Shown: positions 1 to 7,749, counted from the stretch's first letter. The stretch is 30,340 bases of DNA from CAYMST01 sp964393115 (GCA_964393115.1 CAYMST010000019.1:1-30340); one strand, 5' to 3'. Numbers and translations are program-made. Notes: generated by a model from the sequence alone, not told the origin.

Positions 1-1
1 G

Positions 2-40
2 GACCTTGTTTACACATTACAATAAACGTCAAACAAGGTC
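2..40. repeat. Inverted repeat at the left edge
   Basis: GACCTTGTTT at 2-11 and its exact complement at 31-40 form 10-bp arms around a 19-nt spacer. It lies just downstream of the minus-strand SRPBCC gene that ends at 48, so it could be a terminator stem. No clear T-tract follows on that strand, so an operator or a chance repeat is also possible. Confidence 0.35.
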
Positions 41-47
41 ATATAAA

Positions 48-557
48 TCAAGCTGCTGCTCTTAACCTTTTCTGATTTTTTTGATTGTCTTTAACTTTTC
101 CTGGCGACGGAATTCCTTTTTCTAAATAATGTTTAAAATCTTCTAGTGCCTCTCCAAGCCCTTTATTAAGGTTAACACGCATCATTGAACCCATCAATAT
201 GCCTAATATTCCCTGTGTTTCACCTACAAAATGCATAGATACCAATGTTCTGTCCTCCGATACTTTTTCTAAGTACCAATTGTTGATACCCTGTTTGATA
301 AAACCTGGGAAACCCTCTATCACTTCGTAGGAAAGCTGCTGGTTGGGTTTAAAAACTCTAATTTCTTCTCTGATTTGACCAAATGAGGTATCACAAGAAC
401 GGTTGTTACAAGCAGCGCCCTCTAGTTTAGGAACTCCCTCGCCTTGTGAGTGATACAACCCCCTCGCCCATTTATATGCCTCCGTGTATTGGTTTCCTAA
501 TACTTCCCAAACCGCTGATAAGGATCGGTTTACGATAATATCCTTTTTTACTTCCAT
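48..557 (-). CDS. SRPBCC (START-like) family protein
   Basis: A 169-residue soluble protein with no signal peptide. The N-terminus (MEVKKDIIVNRSLSAVWEVL) is the typical first strand and helix of the SRPBCC/polyketide-cyclase fold, in which a hydrophobic cavity binds a lipid or other small ligand. The middle has the expected strand pattern (LSYEVIEGFPGF, NNWYLEKV, TLVSMHFV), and the C-terminal helix (VNLNKGLGEALEDFKHYLEKG) closes the cavity. The last ~18 residues are basic and low in complexity. It follows the SnoaL-like gene by 97 bp on the same strand with no terminator seen between them, so it is probably the second gene of the operon driven by the sigma-type element at 1041-1068. No enzymatic function is claimed. 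Many members are uncharacterised. Confidence 0.7.
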   Translation of the reverse strand: MEVKKDIIVNRSLSAVWEVLGNQYTEAYKWARGLYHSQGEGVPKLEGAACNNRSCDTSFGQIREEIRVFKPNQQLSYEVIEGFPGFIKQGINNWYLEKVSEDRTLVSMHFVGETQGILGILMGSMMRVNLNKGLGEALEDFKHYLEKGIPSPGKVKDNQKNQKRLRAAA

Positions 558-654
558 GATTTAATGCTTTTTTGATTTTTAGAGATCTGATGAATTACTT
601 TTTAATGGTTTAGATAAGGCCTTTGAAACATCTCGAAGGCCCTTGTTGAGTGGA

Positions 655-1008
655 CTAGTAGAAGAATTGTTCACTCACAATTTTGCTGTCTTCTACCTTG
701 TAGAGAATCATCTCCGATAGCTGCATTCGATTGCCATCCTTTAGAGTTGCATCAAAGCTCATTCCGAGCGAAATATGATTTCCAGAGACTACAGCTTCAG
801 TTACGTTTTTAGAATGAAGCTCCTTGATATTACCACCGAACATATTCGCTTTCTCCTTCACCTCTGTAATCCCTTTCGCATGTGGCATAGGTCCGAACTG
901 AGGCTCTATCGATTCAATATCTTCTGAGAACAGCTCATTGTGAATTAAGGGTAGATCGGTTTGCTGAATCGCCTTACGAAGTTTTTCTGCTAATTCTTGT
1001 GTTGTCAT
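655..1008 (-). CDS. Small SnoaL/NTF2-like protein
   Basis: A 117-residue protein with the cone-shaped NTF2/SnoaL pattern. An N-terminal helix pair (TTQELAEKLRKAIQQTDLPL) comes first, then a LFSEDIESIEPQFGP segment. The strands (NVTEAVVSGNHISLGMSFDA, RMQLSEMILYKVEDSKIVSEQFFY) end the protein exactly as in SnoaL-like proteins, where the final strand carries ...EQFFY. These domains bind or isomerise small hydrophobic ligands, but no catalytic set is evident here. The ATG lies about 33 bases downstream of an ECF-type promoter element shared with the sigma-factor gene at 1457-2338. The protein is therefore probably a direct target of that sigma factor, co-transcribed with the SRPBCC gene. Confidence 0.7.
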   Translation of the reverse strand: MTTQELAEKLRKAIQQTDLPLIHNELFSEDIESIEPQFGPMPHAKGITEVKEKANMFGGNIKELHSKNVTEAVVSGNHISLGMSFDATLKDGNRMQLSEMILYKVEDSKIVSEQFFY

Positions 1009-1040
1009 TTTACTGTCATTATTGATTTAAAATCTATCAT

Positions 1041-1068
1041 TTAGACAGCAAGTAGCAGGTGGTGTGAA
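1041..1068 (-). promoter_or_regulatory. ECF-sigma-type promoter of the SnoaL-like gene
   Basis: On the minus strand this reads TTCACACC, 9 variable bases, then TTGCTGTCTAA. Both ends and the spacing are identical to the element at 2364-2391 ahead of the ECF sigma gene. TTCACACC would be the -35 and TGTCTAA the -10 region. A start site roughly 7 bases further on leaves a leader of about 25-30 nt before the ATG. Confidence 0.6.
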
Positions 1069-1072
1069 AGCT

Positions 1073-1129
1073 TTGCTAGATATTTATTTTATAAAATGTC
1101 TCTTTAATAGTTGATATAGAATCTAGCAA
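1073..1129. repeat. 9-bp inverted repeat with long spacer
   Basis: TTGCTAGAT (1073-1081) and ATCTAGCAA (1121-1129) are exact complements 39 bases apart. The spacer contains the palindrome ATTTTATAAAAT. They sit just upstream of the SnoaL-gene promoter and might bind a regulator, but repeats of this size also arise by chance in AT-rich DNA. Confidence 0.2.
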
Positions 1130-1183
1130 TACGCTGTTCAGAACAACTCTTTTGCGTAATTATCATATGGACTCCATACAGTT

Positions 1184-1454
1184 AGGGCCTGCTGAAAAAG
1201 TTGGGAGTGCTGCAAATACAATCAACTGAAGCGCAGATGTATGCTTATACCTCAAGCAGAATTGGATCCCCTACGAGATTGAACAGTAGTTGCAGTGCTC
1301 TCGGCTAGCCCTGAAAATATCAATTTTGATATTTTCAGGGCGCAAGGATATTGGTGTGTTACACTAAAAAACCTCGCGCATTGCTAAGAAATCCATTGAT
1401 GAAATCCTGCTATTTCAACCCATTAACGGTTTTTGGCAGTTTTTAGCAAGCCCA
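1184..1454. mobile_element. MITE-like / IS-remnant element (~271 bp, no ORF)
   Basis: This stretch between the SnoaL-like gene and the sigma gene has no coding sequence but has near-matching ends. The left end reads GGGCCTGCTGAAAAA. The right end read from the other strand is GGGCTTGCTAAAAA, so the two agree apart from single-base differences. AGTT at 1180-1183 and again at 1455-1458 could be a 4-bp target duplication. A perfect long palindrome lies inside (1308-1341). Ends of this GGGC-TGCT-AAAA kind resemble those of DDE transposons, but no transposase fragment was recognised. Family assignment is therefore left open. Confidence 0.45.
1308..1341. repeat. Perfect 16-bp inverted repeat (2-nt loop)
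   Basis: The left arm at 1308-1323 begins GCCCTGAAAATATC and is repeated exactly as its complement at 1326-1341 around a central TT. It would form a cruciform or a very stable hairpin in RNA. It lies inside the MITE-like element and downstream of the minus-strand sigma gene, so it might also act as that gene's terminator, although no T-run follows. Confidence 0.8.
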
Positions 1455-1456
1455 AG

Positions 1457-2338
1457 TTAGTTGAGTTTAAGCTTAGACTTCCAGTTGGCATCTTCAATTA
1501 CTGAAGAGATGAAGCTCTTCTTATCAAAATCAGTTTTGAAAGTCATATCTAGATATAACTCGGCGTACTTCTTATCAATGTCGTCAAACATAAAGTCCGC
1601 GTCTTCTCTTATTTGGCTTTTAAAGCGGTCAAACTCTTTTCGGTTAAATAGGAGATGCTTGACATCTATCACCTGGTTTTCGACGGCTACCTTAACCTTT
1701 TTGTGACACCTGCACGGGTTGTTTTTGTTGATCAGGCCGCACTTGTCGTTCATGAAGTTGTAGAGGTCCTTACGTGCCTTACGCAGCTTGGCTCTAAAGT
1801 TGTCTTTGCTAATTTGAAGGATATCTGAGCCGATGGTATGATCTCCACCCAGCATTTCGCCAATGATGTAGACAAGTCGCTGCTCGCGGTTTAGGCATAA
1901 AAGCATGCCAGACATGCAGCTTAAGTTCATCTCTCGGATAAGTGCTTTAGATTCTTGCTGCTCCATTTCGGACATATCATGATCAGGTATAGTATCGAGG
2001 GCATGGGACATCTCTTCAAAACTGGAGAGGAACTGCTCATTTCCTCTTTTATGTTGATCATTCAGAAAATGATTTACCACAATACGATAAGCCCAAGTTC
2101 TGAATGTGCTCTTATGATTAAATTTACTGAGGTTAGTAATGATTTTGATCATTGCTTCTTGAGCGAGATCTGCAGCATCAACTGGGTTTTGCACCATCTT
2201 CCAAGCGATATTGTAGATATAAGGCTGATGCTTGCGCAATAGGTCGTCGACTGCCTTTTTATCGCCTTCTAGAGTTTTTTGAATCAACTCATAATCGGTG
2301 GTATCTGCGGTATAGCTAGTGGAAAAAGGATTCATCAT
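1457..2338 (-). CDS. ECF-type RNA polymerase sigma factor with Cys/His C-terminal extension
   Basis: A 293-residue sigma-70-family protein that directs RNA polymerase to alternative promoters. Region 2 spans about residues 30-97. It includes DAADLAQEAMIKI and the -10 recognition helix STFRTWAYRIVVNHFLND. Region 4 spans about 140-195 and ends in the recognition helix ISKDNFRAKLRKARKDLY. Residues 196-293 are an extension beyond the usual ECF length. They start with C200, C209, C211 and H212 (in NPCRCHKK), a plausible metal- or redox-sensing site, followed by a charged helical tail. No anti-sigma gene is adjacent. The promoter element at 2364-2391 recurs ahead of the SnoaL-like gene, implying autoregulation. 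The in-frame ATG-ATG pair makes the exact start uncertain by one codon. Confidence 0.88.
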   Translation of the reverse strand: MMNPFSTSYTADTTDYELIQKTLEGDKKAVDDLLRKHQPYIYNIAWKMVQNPVDAADLAQEAMIKIITNLSKFNHKSTFRTWAYRIVVNHFLNDQHKRGNEQFLSSFEEMSHALDTIPDHDMSEMEQQESKALIREMNLSCMSGMLLCLNREQRLVYIIGEMLGGDHTIGSDILQISKDNFRAKLRKARKDLYNFMNDKCGLINKNNPCRCHKKVKVAVENQVIDVKHLLFNRKEFDRFKSQIREDADFMFDDIDKKYAELYLDMTFKTDFDKKSFISSVIEDANWKSKLKLN

Positions 2339-2363
2339 AACATGTTTTTTTTAACCTATTTGC

Positions 2364-2391
2364 TTAGACAGCAAAAGACAGCAGGTGTGAA
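2364..2391 (-). promoter_or_regulatory. ECF-sigma-type promoter of the sigma-factor gene (autoregulatory)
   Basis: On the minus strand this reads TTCACACC, 9 bases (TGCTGTCTT), then TTGCTGTCTAA. It ends about 25 bases before the sigma gene's ATG. The 8-base and 11-base blocks and their spacing match the element at 1041-1068 exactly. This is the pattern expected of an ECF factor that transcribes its own gene and a nearby target. Confidence 0.6.
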
Positions 2392-2419
2392 TACTTCATG
2401 TATCATTTCTTAAATGTTT

Positions 2420-4003
2420 TTAAGGCTCTTTGAGATGAATGATGAGCTGATGCTCTCCCTTTAAATCAGTAGGCACGATGGTTACACTTTGCCCATCCAG
2501 TTCCATACCATCATATATACCCCAACCGCTCACTAGAATAGTCAGATCAGCATTGCGGTAACTAAAACTTTCAATGGTAAGGTTGCTGAGGGCTTCGGGA
2601 ACACAAGCATTTGGAAAAGTAATTCCAGACGCGTCATACTCCATGCCCAATATTCCGAAGTGTATCATGGAAATAAATGCAGAAGCATGCCATAGCTGAC
2701 CGGGGTATCGCCATGCTTTTCCTGTGTTCCAGTCGATACACTCATAAAATGTTTTATGAATAGCAGCCGACCGTACCACAGATGCTAGAAGTTCGAGAAC
2801 ACGGTCAATTTTTTTCTCTTTAGCCAATGCCGCCATGATACCTACTTCTGTAAAAGGCCATACCTGCTGACCGTGTAGCCCATTATCGCCGGGAACATTT
2901 AAATAATTAAGATCGCAAAAACCGTATGGACTGTATGCAATATCCGATTTTTTGAGCACAGAAAGACGCTGCTTGTTGCTAGCGATTCCTAGCTGTGGCC
3001 AGATAGCGAGTGATACACCGAGATTTTCCCAGTGATGGTTTGTATAGGATTCGGAACCCTTAGGTCCAAAAGTGAAATAGCCACTTTCTGAATTGAAATA
3101 TTCTTTTCGTATTGTTTCTAGCATAACTTCCGTCCGAGTCTTCCATTGGTGTAAAGTCCTCTCGTTAGGTTCACCAATTACTTTTCCTATCTCATACATC
3201 GCATCATAGGCCATCATATAAACGATGTTGGTACTTAGCGGAAAACCGCCTGCCTCTGGTTGTTTTCGACTATCGATGAAAGAACCAGAATGGGCAAACC
3301 CTAAGTTTCTTGCTGAGTCGAATAGAATTTGGGAAACTTTTAATTTGAGACGTTCATAATTCCTTTTTAGGATAGAAGAATCGCCGGTGACTAGAAAATG
3401 GTTCCATGCCGCAATTGCTGGAAGTGCTAATCCATCTTCGCCATTATCAATTCCATGATTTGTGGTATACTCAATGGACTTTTGTGCTACTTCTGGTTCT
3501 AGGAATGAGCCCATCAGTAAACTGACATAAGCCACGTCTCGTATCCAAACGCCATATCCTTCGCCTTGACGAAATCCAGCTTGCCAAAGACCTTCTTCGC
3601 CCGTATTCCGAACGAATTCACCCGAATGACATCGATACAAAACGTCCAACGCTAAGTTATAGGTAGCATCAATGGATGGGTGATGCGTGCGCAGATAGGG
3701 ATAATGGTCTCTGGGAAAAGTGGGATGCCAAGTTTTTGATGTATCAAGGACTGTAGTTTTCCCCTTGGGAACAATACGTACTGGTGAATAAATGGCATTA
3801 GAGGTTGGTATAAATGCCGGTTCAGCTAATCCTCCATAAGCCGAATCAACAACTGAATGGCTGTATATGGAATAAGCCTCAGATTCGTATATCACAGTGT
3901 CTGACTGGTCGCTTATGAACGTTTTGGTTGTCGTATTACAACCGCCGGTATGCAACAGGATAGATATCGATACGAATGCAATGATGGTCTTTGTAAAGTA
4001 CAT
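2420..4003 (-). CDS. Exported (alpha/alpha)6 six-hairpin glycosidase-like lipoprotein
   Basis: A 527-residue protein. The N-terminus is a signal peptide with a hydrophobic core (TIIAFVSISILL) and a possible lipidation cysteine, C22, in HTGGC, suggesting an envelope lipoprotein. Residues ~110-455 have the alternating helical pattern of six-hairpin glycosidases, a fold shared by trehalases, rhamnosidases and GH63/GH125-like enzymes. Recognisable parts are YGVWIRDVAYVSLLMG (150-165), NGEDGLALPAIAAW (187-200), GDNGLHGQQVWPFTEVG (372-388), YECIDW (420-425) and GQLWHASAFISMIHFGILGMEY (435-456). W153-x-R-D156 and E421 are candidate active-site residues. A short beta-rich tail (470-527) closes the protein. 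It is the second gene of an operon, 25 bp after the TIM-barrel gene, so both probably act on the same glycan. The substrate is unknown. Confidence 0.65.
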   Translation of the reverse strand: MYFTKTIIAFVSISILLHTGGCNTTTKTFISDQSDTVIYESEAYSIYSHSVVDSAYGGLAEPAFIPTSNAIYSPVRIVPKGKTTVLDTSKTWHPTFPRDHYPYLRTHHPSIDATYNLALDVLYRCHSGEFVRNTGEEGLWQAGFRQGEGYGVWIRDVAYVSLLMGSFLEPEVAQKSIEYTTNHGIDNGEDGLALPAIAAWNHFLVTGDSSILKRNYERLKLKVSQILFDSARNLGFAHSGSFIDSRKQPEAGGFPLSTNIVYMMAYDAMYEIGKVIGEPNERTLHQWKTRTEVMLETIRKEYFNSESGYFTFGPKGSESYTNHHWENLGVSLAIWPQLGIASNKQRLSVLKKSDIAYSPYGFCDLNYLNVPGDNGLHGQQVWPFTEVGIMAALAKEKKIDRVLELLASVVRSAAIHKTFYECIDWNTGKAWRYPGQLWHASAFISMIHFGILGMEYDASGITFPNACVPEALSNLTIESFSYRNADLTILVSGWGIYDGMELDGQSVTIVPTDLKGEHQLIIHLKEP

Positions 4004-4028
4004 TTTGATTGGTTTTAGCGTTAGGCGA

Positions 4029-5612
4029 TTAAAGCTCTTTGGGTTTCACTTCAGACAAGAAAATATGGACCATCAAGTCATCTCGAAATGGGGGTAAGTC
4101 CAATTCAATTTTTTTGCCTTGTAGGATTAAGGAGTCTGCTTTAACGATCTCTCCGCTAGTGGGACTTATGTAATGAATAGAGTAACCCTTACTTGGGTCT
4201 AATGGAACATCATTGACGGAAGATGCGCTGATTTTGAAATCAATATTCTCCTCACCGGTTTTTGAAGAATAGTAAGCTAATACCTCTTTTGATGAGCCTA
4301 AAATAAAATTATTCGGACTCGGAGCGTTGATGATATGACCGGATTCAGTAAGGTTAGAATAGTCTTGGATGGTTTGCCAAAAGCGCCGCAATATTTTAGA
4401 GTCGTTTTCGAATTTGTTTATGCCTCTTGGGTCATAATTGTGCGGGTATTTAGGCATGTTTGGGTTGGTCTTATTGATTTTTTTGACATATAAGTCCATT
4501 TGCTGAACTTTAAGCATCATCATTTTCCACATGTATTTACGGATATGGTTGTGCTGCTCGGGTCTCAGTAGTGTGTATTTACCGCCCTCGTTATCCCATG
4601 ATTCTTGTGGGATATAGGGTTTTTTGTAGTGCTTACGCCAATTCTTTATATGCCTAGGCTGATGTGACTTCCCAAAGATTAATAGGTTGAAATAAGGTCG
4701 GTCAAAAATCCAATCAACAAAACTATCTTTTTGAGGTAACGAGTCATTTACAAACCACCATTTGTCTCCATCTATGGGGAGTCCACCGACGTCCATTCCC
4801 ATAATGCATCTCCCGCTTGGGTTTACCCTTTCGAATTCCGAGCGAATATGCGTGGCCATCGTATCAATCCATTCCTTAACCTTTTCCTCTTCTCTATAGT
4901 GCTCCCCTATTTCGTGAATAAGATCGTAATAAACGTTTCCGAGATCAGCCGTTTCCTCGACAAGCTTGGAGAAGTACCTTTTTTGAGCTTGTACTAAACT
5001 GTCGCGCTTGTCCGTTACAGCGTGATAAATTTGATAATGAGCATCTTTGGATCCCTTGAGATGGTCAGTGTAAGTGTTGCAGTTGACATCGGGATTAAAA
5101 AAATGGCCGCCCCAGTCAATATTACTGCCAACAAAAGGGTATGTTTTCTTAGAAGCTGACATCTGCCAGCCGTTCCAAAGCAAGAGATGGATAATTATGC
5201 CTTTTTTCTGGAGATACGCGCATTGTGATCGAAAGCGCTTCCAATATTTAGGATTGAACCTTTCTAAGTCAAAAACCCTTGATCCGGGTGTGGTTTCAAG
5301 ATATGGGAATATGTTTTCATGTACTTTGCCGCCGTTTTCTAAGGTGAAGTATTCTACTCTTTTATAGCTCAGTGGAGGATAGGTGCGAAGGTGGTTCATC
5401 CCATGATTACTAGCCCAATTTGCCCATAATTTGTAATCTAAAGCATCTCGATCTGCATAAAACATAAAGTCCGACATGCCACCAAAGGATAATAAAGGTT
5501 TGCCTGCATAAGTGAAATAAACCAAGTCCGTGCCTTGACGAGCCAGATCCAAAGACTGAGACATCACTAGAGGAGAGGTAATAATGGAGATCAAAAATAA
5601 GATTCGGTGCAT
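4029..5612 (-). CDS. Secreted TIM-barrel (clan GH-A-like) glycoside hydrolase-like protein
   Basis: A 527-residue protein with a cleavable signal peptide (MHRILFLISIITSPLVMSQS). Residues ~30-370 follow a GH-A TIM-barrel pattern. An N-terminal strand with YFTYAGKPLLSFGGMSDFMF comes first, then GMNHLRTYPP (71-80). A barrel strand, GIIIHLLLWNGWQ (138-150), is followed by a strand ending YYDLIHEIGEHY (228-239), where E234 or E237 would be the acid/base. IPQESWDNEGG (334-344) gives E337 as candidate nucleophile. Residues ~430-527 look like a C-terminal beta-sandwich (YYSSKTGEENIDFKI, GYSIHYISPTSGEIV) as seen in apiosidase/DUF4038-like proteins. The usual NE pair is not clear-cut, so activity is not certain. 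It is the first gene of the two-gene operon with the downstream six-hairpin lipoprotein. Confidence 0.65.
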   Translation of the reverse strand: MHRILFLISIITSPLVMSQSLDLARQGTDLVYFTYAGKPLLSFGGMSDFMFYADRDALDYKLWANWASNHGMNHLRTYPPLSYKRVEYFTLENGGKVHENIFPYLETTPGSRVFDLERFNPKYWKRFRSQCAYLQKKGIIIHLLLWNGWQMSASKKTYPFVGSNIDWGGHFFNPDVNCNTYTDHLKGSKDAHYQIYHAVTDKRDSLVQAQKRYFSKLVEETADLGNVYYDLIHEIGEHYREEEKVKEWIDTMATHIRSEFERVNPSGRCIMGMDVGGLPIDGDKWWFVNDSLPQKDSFVDWIFDRPYFNLLIFGKSHQPRHIKNWRKHYKKPYIPQESWDNEGGKYTLLRPEQHNHIRKYMWKMMMLKVQQMDLYVKKINKTNPNMPKYPHNYDPRGINKFENDSKILRRFWQTIQDYSNLTESGHIINAPSPNNFILGSSKEVLAYYSSKTGEENIDFKISASSVNDVPLDPSKGYSIHYISPTSGEIVKADSLILQGKKIELDLPPFRDDLMVHIFLSEVKPKEL

Positions 5613-5900
5613 GATGTATTTCTATGCTTTCCAGTTAATTGGCTTTATTGATTTGGTAGAAGTGGCTGATCAAACTTTTCGGAGATGCTGTGATAAGTAC
5701 CATGCTTCTTAAACCACTCAAAAGTACAGCTTGAAAATTGTCTTTTTTTGACATTTTGTACCAAATAATTGACATCTAGTTGGCTTCTTGATACAGAGTT
5801 TGACGAGTTGCTGAAAGTATTTTTAGTGCATTTGAGTTCAAGTTTTAAATGTGAAAACATATTATTTTTACCTGTGTATCAAAAATGCTAAGTCTATACC

Positions 5901-6665
5901 ATGAACCGACTATTTATACTTAACATATTGTGCTGGCTCCTACTAAGTCCTATTGCCGCCAGAGACGTAGGTGATACGCTGTTCGTAGCCGCTCAAAGCG
6001 GATTAAACGTGAGAGATGAGCCAGGACTAAAGGGAAATAAAATCTCTAAATTGTTTCATGGGGATACTGTAGTTGTCTCCGAGATCCCAGAAGGAACAGA
6101 ATTTCAGCAAGCGATTGAAGGGTTTTCAGGAAGATGGGTTGAGGTGCATAAGGTAAACTCAGATTCTACCGGTTATGTCTTTGACTCCTTTTTGACAAGG
6201 TTTCCTTTGATGAATCCAGAGGTAGCAGCAGCTATAACTAGCAAGTATGAAAATTTAAATTGTGTATTAGATCGACTCATTGATGTTTATATTTCTACTT
6301 ATTTGAACAGTGATTTCAATAAACTTATTGAGTGGAACAATGGCTCAGATGGAGAAGGGTATACAGCATTTGAAATTATTGAATTAAAGCATGGGGTTCG
6401 GAAGGTAACTGTTAGTTATTCGGAAGGAGGGTATTATGAATTAGAGTTTAATGGATCATTTCTATCTGAAATATTCTATTTATGCCAAAATATTATTTCA
6501 CTAGTTGAGTCTTCAAAATTTTCTTTGATCAAAAGTCCTTTTATTACGAAGGATTATCACCAATCTAATTGTGCCATTAAACTCGGGGATGGGTGTAATG
6601 TGGGTGTAATAAGAAAAGGCTGGAGGGTTTGGGCCTTGCAAATTTATTATGATCATGAGTGTTAA
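5901..6665 (+). CDS. Exported bacterial-SH3-domain protein
   Basis: A 254-residue protein with a signal peptide (LFILNILCWLLLSPIAA, cleavage likely near residue 20). Residues ~25-100 form a bacterial SH3 domain: SGLNVRDEPG (33-42), a KISKLFHGDTVVV strand pair, RWVEV (78-82) and STGYVFDSFLT (89-99). Such domains usually bind cell-wall peptides or mediate periplasmic protein contacts. The remaining ~150 residues (EVAAAITSKYENLNCVLDRL onward) match no family I recognise. They contain C121, C200, C229, C238 and C254, which might form disulfides in the periplasm. It is divergent from the glycosidase operon and stands alone, 139 bp before kynA. The function is unknown. Confidence 0.7.
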   Translation: MNRLFILNILCWLLLSPIAARDVGDTLFVAAQSGLNVRDEPGLKGNKISKLFHGDTVVVSEIPEGTEFQQAIEGFSGRWVEVHKVNSDSTGYVFDSFLTRFPLMNPEVAAAITSKYENLNCVLDRLIDVYISTYLNSDFNKLIEWNNGSDGEGYTAFEIIELKHGVRKVTVSYSEGGYYELEFNGSFLSEIFYLCQNIISLVESSKFSLIKSPFITKDYHQSNCAIKLGDGCNVGVIRKGWRVWALQIYYDHEC

Positions 6666-6746
6666 TTGGGTATGCTTTGAATGGAATTAAAGTAACCAAT
6701 AGGATTGGCCAAAACCTCTAATAATCATAAGAGCGACACAAAAAAA

Positions 6747-6777
6747 TTGTAATTACCATTATATATCCTGAATTTTG
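6747..6777 (+). promoter_or_regulatory. Possible Bacteroidota-type promoter of kynA
   Basis: TTG at 6747-6749, a 20-base spacer and GAATTTTG at 6770-6777 resemble the TTG / TAnnTTTG consensus, with two mismatches in the -7 box. It lies about 27 bases before the kynA ATG. Confidence 0.3.
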
Positions 6778-6804
6778 CATGTTTAAGCAATCTCTGAGTC
6801 GAGA

Positions 6805-7749
6805 ATGGATCAAAAAGTATTGGATAAACTGGTACAGCTAACGGAGAAATATGAGTCTACAGGACAAGATGTCTCGTCATTTCTTGAAGGACTGTATCAC
6901 ACGTCGTTTCTTACCTATTGGGACTACATTAGGCTCGATACACTTCTTAGCCTGCAAAACCCGAAGACAGATTTTGAAGACGAGGAGATATTTATCACCT
7001 ATCATCAAATAACAGAATTGTATTTCAAGCTCATGATCAATGAGCTTAATGCCATCGGTGAGAAGGATGTAGTGGATGAAGGGTTGTTTATCAAAAGGCT
7101 GACAAGACTGAATAGGTATGCCCGTCAGCTGTCATCTTCTATTAGTATGATGACCGAAGGAATTGATCAAGATCAGTTTCTGAAATTTAGAATGGCCCTT
7201 CTGCCATCGAGTGGTTTTCAATCTGTCCAGTTTAGGATATTGGAAATGGCATCTACTGACATGATTAACCTGGTAGGTATACAGTCTAGAGATAAGATCA
7301 CCCAAGATGCCACCTCAGAAGAGCTTTATGAGCATATCTACTGGAAGTACGGAGCTACAGAATTAAAAAGTGGTGATAAGACACTTACCCTAAAGCAGTT
7401 CGAAGAGAAATATACAAAGCGGCTTTTAGAGTGCTCTAGATCGTACCAGAGACAAAATCTATACAAGGTTTTTCGTAGCTACTACAAATCAGGAGGGAAT
7501 AACAAGATATTAGAACTCTTAAAAGAATTCGACTCCTTGATAAATATCCAATGGCGGCTTGCTCACTTTAAGTCTGCTATAAAACATCTCAAACAAGATC
7601 CGCAGGACTTGAATTCAACGGGTGGGACGAATTGGAAAAATTACCTTCCACCAAGATTTCAAAAAATCATCTTTTTCCCAGAGTTATGGACGGAAGAAGA
7701 GCGTGCAAACTGGGGCCGTAAGTGGCTGCTTTTGGAGGAAGACGCTTAA
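6805..7749 (+). CDS. kynA: Tryptophan 2,3-dioxygenase
   Basis: This heme enzyme opens the indole ring of L-tryptophan with O2 to give N-formylkynurenine, the first step of the kynurenine route to NAD or anthranilate-type products. The 314-residue length fits the family. Hallmarks seen are YHQITELYFK (66-75; H67 corresponds to the distal substrate-binding His), FRMALLPSSGFQSVQFR (128-144; R129 would hold the substrate carboxylate), H254 in WRLAHFKSA as the likely proximal heme ligand, and the STGGT loop (271-275). It starts at an ATG 139 bp after the SH3 gene. The next gene follows within 12 bp and so is probably co-transcribed. No other kynurenine-pathway gene lies in the window. Confidence 0.95.
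   Translation: MDQKVLDKLVQLTEKYESTGQDVSSFLEGLYHTSFLTYWDYIRLDTLLSLQNPKTDFEDEEIFITYHQITELYFKLMINELNAIGEKDVVDEGLFIKRLTRLNRYARQLSSSISMMTEGIDQDQFLKFRMALLPSSGFQSVQFRILEMASTDMINLVGIQSRDKITQDATSEELYEHIYWKYGATELKSGDKTLTLKQFEEKYTKRLLECSRSYQRQNLYKVFRSYYKSGGNNKILELLKEFDSLINIQWRLAHFKSAIKHLKQDPQDLNSTGGTNWKNYLPPRFQKIIFFPELWTEEERANWGRKWLLLEEDA

Noticed and set aside
1184..1454. CRISPR-like or riboswitch reading of the palindromic gap
   Set aside because: There is only one palindrome, no repeat-spacer periodicity and no riboswitch core. The end structure favours a small mobile element.
655..2338. ECF41-type system, in which a SnoaL domain is fused to the sigma factor
   Set aside because: The SnoaL-like protein is a separate gene, and the sigma extension is Cys/His-bearing and helical, not SnoaL-like. 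Only a shared promoter links them.
5645..5860. 71-codon minus-strand ORF in the gap before the SH3 gene
   Set aside because: It lacks any recognisable domain, has an unusual Ser/Asn/Lys composition and fills the 288-bp divergent gap that should hold the promoters of the glycosidase operon and the SH3 gene. It is probably a chance ORF.
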